Assembly (NCBI GenBank): GCA_000169075.1
Contig: AAVT01000002.1
Location: forward strand, 62,001-126,000
Source: a marine gamma proteobacterium HTCC2143
Lineage (GTDB): Bacteria; Pseudomonadota; Gammaproteobacteria; Pseudomonadales; Dasaniaceae
Length of the DNA stretch: 64,000 nt
Direction: 5' to 3'
Part shown: in pieces, positions 48,416-57,757 of the stretch
How positions within the stretch are numbered: position 1 is the first letter of the stretch
How the letters are laid out: the number at the start of each line of letters is the position of its first letter
Program-made: the position numbers and the translations under genes
The notes under the pieces: generated by a model
The model's input: the letters and a program-made list of their open reading frames with translations, nothing else
Database searches by the model: none
Told to the model about the DNA's origin: nothing

Positions 48416-49129
48416 ATGATAATTGCTAAAAATCTAGAAAAAAACGTCGACACATCAGAAGGCCAGCTGTGTATATTGAAAGGGATTGACTTAGAAATCA
48501 AGCACGGTGAAACCGTTGCCATTGTAGGATCTTCCGGCTCGGGTAAGTCAACCCTACTTGGACTGCTGGCGGGATTAGACGTTCCCAGCCATGGTGCGAT
48601 TTTTTTGGACGGGGAAGATATTACCCTGTTGACGGAAGACGAGAGGGCGGAAGTTCGGGCCAGGCTGGTCGGCTTTGTATTTCAGTCGTTTCAGCTTCTG
48701 CCAAGTCTCACAGCGCTTGAAAATGTGATGTTACCTGCAGAATTAAATGGTGTGAGTGGTGCTCGGGCGCTCGCTGAGAAGTATCTTGGCAGGGTCGGCC
48801 TCGATCATCGTTTTAATCACTACCCTCGTCAACTATCAGGGGGCGAGCAGCAGCGCGTTGCACTTGCGCGCGCTTTCGCGTCACAACCTAAAATATTATT
48901 TGCCGATGAGCCAACGGGCAATCTCGATAGTACAACAGGCTCTCATATCATCGATTTATTGTTTGATCTTAATCGAGAAGAGGGTGCTACCTTAGTGCTT
49001 GTAACGCACGAACAACGATTAGCCGACCGCTGCCAGCATAGTATTAAGCTTGATGCGGGAGAAATTGTTGCGGATGACCTGAAAAGCGTGACTGCCGCAG
49101 ATTCATCAATAACTAAGGATGATCAATAA
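48416..49129 (+). CDS. ybbA: ABC transporter ATP-binding protein YbbA
   Basis: The 237-residue ATPase is of the LolD/MacB type: Walker [15 protein letters not shown]-loop [21 protein letters not shown], signature [15 protein letters not shown] and Walker [13 protein letters not shown]. It works with the large permease YbbP encoded downstream; the two genes overlap by one base. The cargo of YbbAP is not firmly known; the tesA neighbourhood has suggested a link to fatty acid or lipid-related substrates. Confidence 0.93.
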   Translation: MIIAKNLEKNVDTSEGQLCILKGIDLEIKHGETVAIVGSSGSGKSTLLGLLAGLDVPSHGAIFLDGEDITLLTEDERAEVRARLVGFVFQSFQLLPSLTALENVMLPAELNGVSGARALAEKYLGRVGLDHRFNHYPRQLSGGEQQRVALARAFASQPKILFADEPTGNLDSTTGSHIIDLLFDLNREEGATLVLVTHEQRLADRCQHSIKLDAGEIVADDLKSVTAADSSITKDDQ

Positions 49130-51621
49130 TGTTTGGGTTGCGTTTGTTGTGGCGTGATTGGCGGGGCGGAGAGCTTGGTATTTTGGCGTCTGCAATAGTC
49201 ATTGCAGTAGCTATTGTTACAGGAATCTCTCTTTTTGCCGAGAGATTGCAGCAGGGGATTGTTGCTCAGAGTAACAATTTTTTAGCCGCAGACAGAGTTT
49301 TGCAAGCGTCTGCTCCGGTCAACCCGGAATGGTTAGCTCACGCTCAATCGATGGGACTACAACAAGCGCAAATTCTTGGTTTTCCAACCATGGTCTACAC
49401 CGGCAACGATGTTGACGCGGCTATGCAATTTACCTCGGTCAAGGCGGTTAGCGATAGTTATCCTTTAAGAGGTGAATTGAATGTCAGCACTGAAGCCTTT
49501 GGCGCGGTGACACAATCAACCGATTCACCTTCCCCGGGTGAGGTATGGCTAGACCCGCGGTTGTTACCTTTGATGGATCTTGAGGTTGGTAATACGGTTT
49601 TTGTCGGGGAGGCCGAATTGACCGTGTCTCAGATTATTGTAACCGAGCCGGATGCTGGAGGCAGTTTTTATGGTCTTGGCCCCAGGGTGCTGATGAACAT
49701 TAGCGATATACCGGCCACTAACATTGTTCAACCGGGTAGTCGGGTTTCTTACCGTTATCTGTTTGCCGGAGAAACGCTAGAGTTAGATAACTACGGAAAA
49801 TGGTTGGAGGACAAGCTCCTACCCTCTCAAAAATGGTTAGGCCTAGCCGACGTGCAGCCGCAGATTTCTCGGTCGCTAGAGCGGGCAGAACAGTTTTTAT
49901 TGCTAGCGGGAGCTTTGGGTGTTGGATTGGCGGGTATCGCTATTGCGTTGGCTGCACGTCGGTATAGTGAGCGACATTATGATTACGTCGCGATGATGAA
50001 ATCGTTAGGTGCGACCTCTATCAGAATAATGACGATATACAGTAGCAATCTACTGCTGTTAGCTGTGATAGCCACCATTGTCGGGTCTGGTTTGGGCTGG
50101 CTAATACAGGAAGTTTTTATTAACGTATTACAGGATTATTTTGAGGTCACAGAGGTACCTAGTATCAGCCTTCGACCTTTTGTCGTCGGCGCTGTCACCG
50201 CGCTTGTTTGTTTAACATCGTTCGCGTTGCCGCCATTGATAAGCTTACAAGGAGCTTCTCCCTTGCGTGTGTTGAGGCGAGACCTTGACCGGTCGGGTGT
50301 CAGTAGTGCTTTCACCTATGGGACTGGCGTGCTCGGCATAGCCGTGTTGATGTATTGGTACAGTGGCAATTTGGTATTGACGCTGGCAGTACTGGCCGGC
50401 GTTGGTATGACCTTTGCGATCGTTGGTGTTTTGGCATGGTATTTATTACAAGGTAGTGCAAAAGTTGGGATGCAGGCCGGAAGTAGCTGGCGGCTAGCCC
50501 TAGCGTCGATGCGCAGACGTGGTTTTCAAAATGCTGTACAGGCAGTTATTTTTTCTCTTGCGATCATGTTGTTGCTGCTGTTGGCATTGGTACGCAGTTC
50601 GTTGATTGAAGAGTGGCAAATTCAGCTGCCCGAGGGCACGCCGAATCACTTTCTAGTGAATATTGCAAAACGCGATGTCACTGCCGTAGAGAAACTGCTC
50701 AGCGACAATAAAATGAGTGGTGAGCCGATTTACCCAATGGTTAGGGGGCGCCTGGTCACAGTCAATCAAGAAGCGATAAAAACGTGGTCAGAGAAAACAG
50801 ACCCTACTGTCGAAGGTAGCGTTGACAGGGAGATGAGCTTGACATGGTCAGATGTTAAGCCAGAGGACAACCTTATTACGGACGGTAAATGGTGGTCTGT
50901 GGGGTCTTCTGCTGCGGAAGTTTCTATAGAAGCGGAATTGGCCAACCGAATGGAAGTGGGGCTGGGCGACAATTTGTCATTCCTTGTCGGTAGCGAGTCT
51001 TTAAACGTCACGATAACCAGCATCCGAGAGTTGGATTGGGAAAGTATGAAACCCAATTTTTATATGATATTTCCCCCTGGCTTATTGGAACAATATCCCG
51101 CAACCTATATGACCAGTTTCCACCTTCCATCAGCAGAAAAGCGCTTTCTGAATCAGTTCATTAAACGCTTTCCGACGATTACCGTTATCGAAATGGATGC
51201 GGTAATTAATCAAATTCGAAGTATTATTAATCAGATTAGTAGCGCGGTTGAGCTGGTGCTGGGACTTATTATCATCAGTGGTTTACTGGTGCTGGTTGCG
51301 AGTGTCCAAGCTAGTCTTGATAGTCGCTTTCAAGAAAGTGCCATTTTGCGAACATTGGGGGCCAAGCGACAGTTAGTACTAGGTAGTTTAGCGATTGAGT
51401 TTTCGGCTCTCGGGTTATTAGCAGGCTTCTTGGCTGCATTTTCTGCTGAGTTATCGGTGTTCGGGTTGCAAGAATATCTGTTAGATATGGACTATGTGCC
51501 TCATCCGTGGGTTTGGGTCGTTGGGCCGATTGTCGGAGCCGTCCTTATTGGGACTGCGGGCTATGTGACCTGCCGAAAAGTTGTTAACACACCGCCGGTA
51601 GAGGTTCTCAGAGATTTATAG
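49129..51621 (+). CDS. ybbP: ABC transporter permease YbbP (FtsX/MacB-like)
   Basis: The 830-residue permease has the double FtsX arrangement: an N-terminal helix (about residues 17-38), a periplasmic domain, three helices about 255-375, further helices about 395-440 and 475-500, a second periplasmic domain, and three terminal helices about 705-820. LGAKRQLVLGSLAIEF near residue 740 and SLGATSIRIMTIYSSN near residue 287 are the FtsX-type coupling segments. It pairs with YbbA. The length fits the E. coli protein (about 800). Confidence 0.93.
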   Translation: MFGLRLLWRDWRGGELGILASAIVIAVAIVTGISLFAERLQQGIVAQSNNFLAADRVLQASAPVNPEWLAHAQSMGLQQAQILGFPTMVYTGNDVDAAMQFTSVKAVSDSYPLRGELNVSTEAFGAVTQSTDSPSPGEVWLDPRLLPLMDLEVGNTVFVGEAELTVSQIIVTEPDAGGSFYGLGPRVLMNISDIPATNIVQPGSRVSYRYLFAGETLELDNYGKWLEDKLLPSQKWLGLADVQPQISRSLERAEQFLLLAGALGVGLAGIAIALAARRYSERHYDYVAMMKSLGATSIRIMTIYSSNLLLLAVIATIVGSGLGWLIQEVFINVLQDYFEVTEVPSISLRPFVVGAVTALVCLTSFALPPLISLQGASPLRVLRRDLDRSGVSSAFTYGTGVLGIAVLMYWYSGNLVLTLAVLAGVGMTFAIVGVLAWYLLQGSAKVGMQAGSSWRLALASMRRRGFQNAVQAVIFSLAIMLLLLLALVRSSLIEEWQIQLPEGTPNHFLVNIAKRDVTAVEKLLSDNKMSGEPIYPMVRGRLVTVNQEAIKTWSEKTDPTVEGSVDREMSLTWSDVKPEDNLITDGKWWSVGSSAAEVSIEAELANRMEVGLGDNLSFLVGSESLNVTITSIRELDWESMKPNFYMIFPPGLLEQYPATYMTSFHLPSAEKRFLNQFIKRFPTITVIEMDAVINQIRSIINQISSAVELVLGLIIISGLLVLVASVQASLDSRFQESAILRTLGAKRQLVLGSLAIEFSALGLLAGFLAAFSAELSVFGLQEYLLDMDYVPHPWVWVVGPIVGAVLIGTAGYVTCRKVVNTPPVEVLRDL

Positions 51622-51726
51622 AGTGCTATTTTGGTAAGGTGCCAATTAGGGGGCATTGTGATTACATTGCAATGTTTTAATCATCTAATTGGTGGGGTTT
51701 GAGCAGCAAAAGGTAAGGACTGTTAC

Positions 51727-52512
51727 ATGTCGAAACGTTATCAGATTCTGCTGTCAGCAATGGCGATAGTCGGTGTGATTGGAATCTATCTGCTTATTCG
51801 CTTGGCGTCTCCTGGCTATCCGGAAATCATTGCAGCGCCCTCCTTGTATGACGATAGTCCTTTGCCTGAATTTGCTGCTGTCACGGATGTAGCGACCAAA
51901 AAAGCGAATTTCTTTAGTTTTCTCCTACCCTTAGTTGAAACCGAAAATAATCGTATTCTTTTGATTCGGCAGGAGTTGCAATTGCTCCGCAGTCTTAGCA
52001 GTTTAGAGCGCTCGCAGCAGCAGTGGTTAGATCGTGTCACTCAACATTATCGGATAACGAAGGTACCGGGAGATTATCAGCAGTTACTAGCCGTTTTGTT
52101 GCAGCGCGTTGATATTGTGCCGCCATCACTGGCGTTGGCTCAGTCAGCGAACGAATCGGCTTGGGGCCGTTCGCGGTTTGCACAGCAGGGCAATAACCTT
52201 TTTGGTCAGTGGTGCTTCACAAAAGGCTGCGGTATTGTACCGGGGAGCCGAACGGAGGGGGCCCTGCATGAAGTCGCTGTGTTTGAGAGCCCAGGGAAAT
52301 CTGTGGAAGGTTATATCCATAATTTGAACTCTAATATGGCTTATGAAGATTTCCGCCGGATACGAGAGGTGCAGCGTGCGCAGCAATCGTTCGTTTCAGG
52401 AGAAGTTTTAGCTGAAGGGTTGCTAAAATATTCCGCCAGAGGCGTCGACTATATTAAGGAATTGCGAGCGATGATAGCGATAAACAAACTTGAGCAATAC
52501 GATAAGTTTTGA
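51727..52512 (+). CDS. Bax-like N-acetylglucosaminidase, membrane-anchored
   Basis: The 261-residue protein has an N-terminal membrane helix (about residues 8-26) and a glucosaminidase domain with probable catalytic Glu143 in ALAQSANESAWGRSRFA, then GNNLFGQWCFTKGCG. E. coli Bax (about 270 residues) has this build. Such enzymes are expected to act on peptidoglycan glycan strands in the periplasm. Two cysteines in CFTKGC may form a disulfide. It follows ybbP by 105 bases and is probably transcribed separately. Confidence 0.88.
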   Translation: MSKRYQILLSAMAIVGVIGIYLLIRLASPGYPEIIAAPSLYDDSPLPEFAAVTDVATKKANFFSFLLPLVETENNRILLIRQELQLLRSLSSLERSQQQWLDRVTQHYRITKVPGDYQQLLAVLLQRVDIVPPSLALAQSANESAWGRSRFAQQGNNLFGQWCFTKGCGIVPGSRTEGALHEVAVFESPGKSVEGYIHNLNSNMAYEDFRRIREVQRAQQSFVSGEVLAEGLLKYSARGVDYIKELRAMIAINKLEQYDKF

Positions 52513-52637
52513 AGGTTTATAGCGTCAAACCTAACAGAAGTTCTTGCTGGCGTTACAGTATAATACCAGCCATAGGTCTGGTGCCGAATGCCTGCGGCGG
52601 AGCTAAAGGCCCAAAAAGCAATGCCAGAGTATACAAG

Positions 52638-52686
52638 GGTTAACTCTGATCATTTTTTCAAAGGGTAGAAAAACAGAGAGTTAACC
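52638..52686. repeat. 10-bp inverted repeat between the bax-like gene and the chemoreceptor gene
   Basis: GGTTAACTCT (52638-52647) and AGAGTTAACC (52677-52686) are exact reverse complements with a 29-base AT-rich spacer. T-rich runs occur after the right arm on the plus strand (TTTTTT at 52693-52698) and within the spacer. It may act as a bidirectional terminator between these convergent genes; the loop is long, so this is tentative. Confidence 0.45.
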
Positions 52687-52700
52687 GCTCCGTTTTTTCA

Positions 52701-54248
52701 CTATATCTTAAACTGTTTAACGAGTCCGTTCAGATCTTCTGACAAGGTGGCAAGATGGCTACTGCTGGCAGCAATGTCGCGAGCACCTTCAGACGTCTGG
52801 CTGGCTACTTGTGAAATATTGACAACGCTACTATTGATCTCCTCGGTAACAATATCCTGCTGCTCAGATGCGGCGGCTATTTGTTGAGTCATGTCTCTTA
52901 TTTCAGTGACTGATGAAGTGATTTCCTGAAGTGAATCGCGAGCTGATGTAGCACTTTCCACGCTGGTTGATGCCTGTTGGCGTCCTTTTTCCATCGCCTT
53001 AACTGCTTCTTTGGATCCTGTTTGTAGGCGGTCTATCATCTCTTGAATTTCTCGGGTGGAAGCTTGAGTTCTGCTGGCGAGTGTTCTGACTTCATCTGCG
53101 ACGACTGCAAAACCGCGGCCTTGTTCACCCGCCCGCGCGGCTTCGATTGCAGCATTGAGTGCGAGTAAGTTGGTTTGCTCGGCAATGCCACCGATAACTT
53201 CCAGTACGGCACCAATATTTCGACTCTCTTGCCTTAACTGAGTAATTACTTCTGCGGCCCTTTCTATATCACCGGCCAGATTCTCGATAGAAGCCATGGT
53301 CTGTTCGACAATATTACGACCATTCACAGCTTGTTGATCAGCCTGTTCTGCATCGCGTGCGGCGCGTGCAACGTTATTGCTGACCTCGCTGACTGTGCTG
53401 TTCATTTGAGTCACTGCAGCAACCACTTGTTCAATCTCTCGGCGCTGGTCCTCGGTTCCTCGACTGGTCTGATCCGTCGTTTCTGATAATTTAGTCGCCT
53501 CCGCAGAGAGTTGATCTGACATTTCATGGAACTTAACCACAATGCCATGGACGCGCTCGACGAAGCTATTAAAACTGACTGCCAGTTCCGCAATCTCGTC
53601 GCTCCCGACAACATCGATGCGCTGCGTCAAATCGCCTTCGCCTTCGGCAATGTCCCTTAGTGCAGATACAATATTATTGATGGGTTTAACAATTGACCGA
53701 AGGATAATCAGTGCTAGCAAAATTGCGAAAATAGACCACAGTACAATCATCAGTATGGCAATCATAAATAACTGGCGCTGGGTTTTCTTTAGTTCAGTTA
53801 AGTCAACACGAACATAGATGTCACCGATTTTATCTCCGTCGCTAATTAATTCGCGGCTAAGCCCTAAATAAGTATCGGTAAAAATCTGCCCACTAACGGG
53901 GGGGAATGATGGAAACCCTCGGGGCAATAGAGCATTTCTATCGCGTCTGTCGTAAGACATGAAAACGTTGCCGGTATCATTGTAGATAACGGCACCGGTA
54001 ATATGCTTGTTCGCTTTTAGGCTCCTGAGAACTTCACTGACCGTTTTTTTATCCTCACGAGCTAGAGCAACGAGAGTGTTGTTAGCAGCGACGGATGTCA
54101 GCGTGTCTATTTCACGGCCCATGGCTTCTTCCAGCCGATTTGTTTCAACATAAACAAAGGTGAGACTTGCCATCATTACTGACAGGCTCGAGGCGATGGC
54201 GGACCCCAGTAGAATTTTCCACTTCAAAGACAAAGAAGACCAACTCAT
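52701..54248 (-). CDS. Methyl-accepting chemotaxis protein
   Basis: The 515-residue chemoreceptor has membrane helices about 11-32 and 160-182, a periplasmic sensing domain of about 125 residues that looks like a small double-helical or dCache-less type, a HAMP domain (about 183-240, [25 protein letters not shown] in pattern), and a signalling domain with the hairpin tip [20 protein letters not shown]. The start at 54248 is preceded by AAAAAGGTAG; an upstream GTG at 54299 would add 17 residues. The ligand is unknown. No che genes are near. Confidence 0.92.
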   Translation of the reverse strand: MSWSSLSLKWKILLGSAIASSLSVMMASLTFVYVETNRLEEAMGREIDTLTSVAANNTLVALAREDKKTVSEVLRSLKANKHITGAVIYNDTGNVFMSYDRRDRNALLPRGFPSFPPVSGQIFTDTYLGLSRELISDGDKIGDIYVRVDLTELKKTQRQLFMIAILMIVLWSIFAILLALIILRSIVKPINNIVSALRDIAEGEGDLTQRIDVVGSDEIAELAVSFNSFVERVHGIVVKFHEMSDQLSAEATKLSETTDQTSRGTEDQRREIEQVVAAVTQMNSTVSEVSNNVARAARDAEQADQQAVNGRNIVEQTMASIENLAGDIERAAEVITQLRQESRNIGAVLEVIGGIAEQTNLLALNAAIEAARAGEQGRGFAVVADEVRTLASRTQASTREIQEMIDRLQTGSKEAVKAMEKGRQQASTSVESATSARDSLQEITSSVTEIRDMTQQIAAASEQQDIVTEEINSSVVNISQVASQTSEGARDIAASSSHLATLSEDLNGLVKQFKI

Positions 54249-54721
54249 ATTAACTACCTTTTTGTTATTTATGGGGTTTACTGACATCAATTGATTCACC
54301 GCCTTGCTGTGCGGTTGCTATAGCCCCAGATTCCCAATTCTTAGCAGCCAATATCATAGCAGTTGAGCCATTATTTCTCAGACTTATAGTTAAAATAATA
54401 AGAGTATCTCGATGGCCATATCAACAATTGGAGTTGCTGCAGCGGTTACTGCGATGCTGAGTTGAACCTCTATTCAACAGCAGCCGAGCTACATAGTTGA
54501 TCAGCGTGCTCCTTAGTAGCCTCGGTATTATCGAAAAATATTCTGGTGAAAAGTGAGGTTAGGAACGCCATATTTTCAATCAAGCCACCAAACATGATAG
54601 TTTTTTAGGAGTAAGATAGCGCCGCACCGTATTATGTAATCGGCAGTTGCAGCGAAAACTGTAATCCATGAATCATGGTATTATTTTAACGATGATGACT
54701 TCAATAAAATAGGTTTGTAGT
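54249..54721. other. Gene-free stretch between the chemoreceptor gene and matB
   Basis: About 470 bases hold the divergent upstream regions of the chemoreceptor gene and matB. I see no tRNA, no convincing small gene and no strong promoter match. A 41-codon open frame on the minus strand (54470-54595) lacks a ribosome-binding site and was not accepted. Confidence 0.5.
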
Positions 54722-56239
54722 GTGAACAAAGATAGTAATCTTTTTGAGATTCTGCGGCACAATTTCCCAGTAGACCTAGACCGGCCGTTCATAAGCGACG
54801 GTATAGTAATGAAGTACAGCTATGCCGAGATGATTCAAATGTCGGGACGTTTGGCGAATCATCTATCAAATAGCGGTTTAAAGCAGGGAGATAGGGTCGC
54901 CGCTCAGGTTAAAAAGTCACCCGAAGCGCTGATGGTCTATTTTGCCTGTGTTCGGGCAGGATTGATCTATATTCCGCTAAACACCGGTTACCAGCTGTCG
55001 GAGCTAAAATATTTTTTTGGCGACGCGAGGCCGTCTTTAATTATTGGTGATCCCAGCAGTGCTGAAGTCCTAGCGCAATTGGCAAGTGAGGTGAAGGCAC
55101 AATTTGAAACTCTGTCTGCTGATGGTCAAGGTAGTTTATTAGAGGGTGCCAATTCATCTTCTCCGGATTATGAATCAGTTCTTTGTGGGGATAATGATCT
55201 GGCAGCTATTCTTTATACGTCGGGAACCACGGGACGGCCAAAAGGTGCAATGCTTAGCCATAAAAATTTGTCGTCGAATGCGCAGGTGTTAAAGCAAAGC
55301 TGGGGTTGGAGTGAAGACGATGTTCTGCTTCACGCCTTGCCTCTTTTTCACGTTCATGGTTTGTTTGTAGCATGTCACTGCGTCATGGCAGCTGGGGCCT
55401 CAATGATCTTATTGCCCACCTTCAACCCTAAAGAGGTTATGAAAAACTTACCGCTGGCAACGGTTATGATGGGTGTGCCGACGTTTTACACAAGGCTGTT
55501 AGATGATGAAACGTTTACCGCAAGCCACTGCCATACAATGCGCCTATTTATATCGGGTTCCGCGCCGCTACTGGAGCAAACGCACAAACAGTTTGAGCAG
55601 AGAACGGGTCATAAAATCCTTGAGCGCTATGGGATGTCTGAAACAAGCATGCAGACATCAAATCCGCTCGAAGGGGATCGCCGGGCAGGGACGGTCGGTT
55701 TGCCCTTGCCAGGGATTGATGTCCGTATTGTTGATCAAAACAATGTTGCGGTTGTGACGGGAGGTATAGGATCCATACAGGTCAAAGGCCCCAATGTTTT
55801 TCAAGGTTATTGGGAAATGCCTAAGAAGACGGCTGAGGAATTTACTGCTGACGGCTATTTCATTACCGGAGATCAGGCAAAAGTTAGTGCCGATGGATAT
55901 ATTTCCATCGTAGGCAGAGCCAAAGACATGGTCATCAGTGGCGGCTACAATGTGTATCCAAAAGAAGTGGAGTTGGTCATTGACAGTATTAGAGGGGTTG
56001 CTGAGTCGGCAGTCTTTGGGGTGGCGGATCGAGACTTTGGCGAGGCGGTGGTCGCAGCAATTGTTATAGACGGTGATAGCGGCCAAACCTTAGATAAAGC
56101 GGCGATCATTCATGCAGCCAGTGAACAACTGGCCAGTTATAAACTTCCTAAGAGGGTGTATTTGGTGCCAGAGCTGCCCCGTAACACGATGGGTAAGGTT
56201 CAAAAGAATGTTTTACGGGAACAATTCGCTGGGGGCTAG
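54722..56239 (+). CDS. matB: Malonyl-CoA synthetase-like AMP-forming ligase (MatB family)
   Basis: The 505-residue adenylate-forming enzyme has the P-loop YTSGTTGRPKGAMLSH, the MatB-like HALPLFHVHGLFVA and MMGVPTFYTRLL, the A5-type region YGMSETSMQTSNPLEGDRRAG, and a C-terminal PRNTMGKVQKN with the catalytic lysine. YGM(S/T)ET followed by SNPL and RRAGTVG is typical of malonyl-CoA synthetases, which make malonyl-CoA from malonate. No malonate transporter or decarboxylase gene is nearby. The start is a GTG at 54722 with no strong ribosome-binding site. Confidence 0.82.
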   Translation: MNKDSNLFEILRHNFPVDLDRPFISDGIVMKYSYAEMIQMSGRLANHLSNSGLKQGDRVAAQVKKSPEALMVYFACVRAGLIYIPLNTGYQLSELKYFFGDARPSLIIGDPSSAEVLAQLASEVKAQFETLSADGQGSLLEGANSSSPDYESVLCGDNDLAAILYTSGTTGRPKGAMLSHKNLSSNAQVLKQSWGWSEDDVLLHALPLFHVHGLFVACHCVMAAGASMILLPTFNPKEVMKNLPLATVMMGVPTFYTRLLDDETFTASHCHTMRLFISGSAPLLEQTHKQFEQRTGHKILERYGMSETSMQTSNPLEGDRRAGTVGLPLPGIDVRIVDQNNVAVVTGGIGSIQVKGPNVFQGYWEMPKKTAEEFTADGYFITGDQAKVSADGYISIVGRAKDMVISGGYNVYPKEVELVIDSIRGVAESAVFGVADRDFGEAVVAAIVIDGDSGQTLDKAAIIHAASEQLASYKLPKRVYLVPELPRNTMGKVQKNVLREQFAGG

Positions 56240-56279
56240 TTTTGTTGATTAGGCATGTCAATCAATGAAATAACGTGTC

Positions 56280-56312
56280 GCCACAGTAATAACAGGCTTA
56301 GTGGCTTTTTTT
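56280..56312 (+). terminator. Terminator after matB
   Basis: GCCAC (56280-56284) pairs with GTGGC (56301-56305) across 16 bases, followed by seven T. It overlaps the last codons of the convergent AMMECR1 gene. The short stem and long loop make it a moderate call. Confidence 0.5.
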
Positions 56313-56876
56313 AAAGGAAGTTACTGAGAATCGCTCGGCGATCAATGTGTCACTCCAGTAATGCGGGGTTAATCCCGCTGTTTGTTTGAGCTCGGTAACA
56401 AATGTATCAGCATCTACCAATTGCTCCCAGACGTTAGGTAGAAATGTCACCGTTGTTTCTCCCTCAGTCAAAATAAGGCCGTCAGCGCCAGGCTGTAGCT
56501 GTTGCAATAGCTCGTCTTCAGACCGGAAGGATAATGATTCTCGCTCGCTGAGAATCGAGATTTCTATATCGAGCAAGGGAAACTCATCGCTGTTTAGCGG
56601 TAAAAATCGGGGGTCTTCAAAAGCCGCGCTATAAGCGTTGTGATAAATGTTATTGACTAGTGGCTCAGTTGCCGATATCGAGCCTATAGATCCGCGCAAA
56701 AGACCGTCTATGGTCAATGTTACAAACGTGGCAGCGGGGCAGAGAAGACAATCATGAAACAGAGCAGTGTTAGGTTCAGCACGGGTGCCGTAATTCAGAC
56801 CATGACTGATCGATTCGAAAACAGCAGACATCATCTGCTGGCGCTCTATAGCTGAGAATTGTCTCTCTGCGATCAA
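56298..56876 (-). CDS. AMMECR1-domain protein (AmmeMemoRadiSam protein A)
   Basis: The 192-residue protein is an AMMECR1-domain protein. The hallmark LRGCIG reads LRGSIG here (residues 60-65), with the usual Cys replaced by Ser. Homologues often come with a Memo-like protein and a radical-SAM enzyme; neither is near, so this copy is an orphan. Biochemical role is not established. The likely start is a TTG directly after the upstream lipoprotein stop codon (TAA-TTG), pointing to translational coupling; the next in-frame start, M15, would cut the domain. Confidence 0.82.
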   Translation of the reverse strand: MIAERQFSAIERQQMMSAVFESISHGLNYGTRAEPNTALFHDCLLCPAATFVTLTIDGLLRGSIGSISATEPLVNNIYHNAYSAAFEDPRFLPLNSDEFPLLDIEISILSERESLSFRSEDELLQQLQPGADGLILTEGETTVTFLPNVWEQLVDADTFVTELKQTAGLTPHYWSDTLIAERFSVTSFKKSH

Positions 56877-57644
56877 TTATGGGTTACCTGGATATTTCGC
56901 CATTGGAATAAAAGGGTGAAAAGCCAATTCAATGCCTTCCTCAATATGATCATTGTTATCCAGTAGTTTCTTACGTCGGACGTAGGTCGGATTGGCACTT
57001 TTCAAACTGACAGCGTACAGCGTGTCGATGCCGCCTCTGCTGCTGAAGATACGATTCAAGTTAACATCGTAAATAGTGATTAAAACGGACGCTGCCGCTA
57101 TTTCTTTGGTCCACTCGAAGCCAACTGGTATGCCGTCATTTCGGCCCTTGAACGCTGGTTTTCTAGTGACGCCATACCACCGAGCATAGTGTTGCATGCT
57201 TGCGCTATGTTGAACTTTATGTTCAAAGACATCAGCAAAAACAATAGCGTCAGCGTCCGTTTGCTCGCGTAGTATTTCGCCTGCGGTTATCATCGCGCCT
57301 TTCCATGCATTGACATCTACCTTGCCAGAATTTGGGTCGTAAACGTTGCCGTAAGTACGGGCAGCTTGTTTCCACGCGTTCTCAAAGTGATAACTGGGTA
57401 ATATCTGGTAGCCATTGCTGGTGAGATAATCTTTCACCATCGCTTTGATTTTTCTATCTCCTTTGCGTAGGTATGAGGGCGGTGGTGCACTGAGGCTTAT
57501 TGGCGCGAGGACAATCTTCCTTACGGGACTGGCTTTGACGGCCTCGACATTGTAACCGTATTCATAAACGGTAGGATTGTAGATACTAGAAGTAACTCCA
57601 CAGGAAACGAGGAGGCTCAAGGTGGCAAGCAGTATAATCCGCAC
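56877..57644 (-). CDS. Predicted lipoprotein of unknown function
   Basis: The 255-residue precursor has a short signal peptide and a lipobox LVSC with lipidated Cys15; Gly at +2 suggests the outer membrane. The mature part starts with a strand VRKIVLAPISL near residue 41 followed by a helix-rich part ending in QTDADAIVFADVFEHKV (about 130-146), a pattern recalling TolB-N/CsgG-like lipoproteins. I cannot name a family. The start is a GTG with AAGGATAA before it. The AMMECR1 gene follows without any gap. Confidence 0.75.
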   Translation of the reverse strand: MRIILLATLSLLVSCGVTSSIYNPTVYEYGYNVEAVKASPVRKIVLAPISLSAPPPSYLRKGDRKIKAMVKDYLTSNGYQILPSYHFENAWKQAARTYGNVYDPNSGKVDVNAWKGAMITAGEILREQTDADAIVFADVFEHKVQHSASMQHYARWYGVTRKPAFKGRNDGIPVGFEWTKEIAAASVLITIYDVNLNRIFSSRGGIDTLYAVSLKSANPTYVRRKKLLDNNDHIEEGIELAFHPFIPMAKYPGNP

Positions 57645-57757
57645 GGTTGCGTTATCCTTAGATAGTGTGATGACTGATATTCATGATTCTAGCAATCAGC
57701 GTCGACAATTAGAAGTTAGAACGGAGAAACACTTAAATTCATTTCAGGAGACGTTCA

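Noticed and set aside
54470..54595. 41-codon minus-strand open frame in the chemoreceptor-matB gap
   Set aside because: It has no ribosome-binding site, no recognisable feature, and its length is easily reached by chance.
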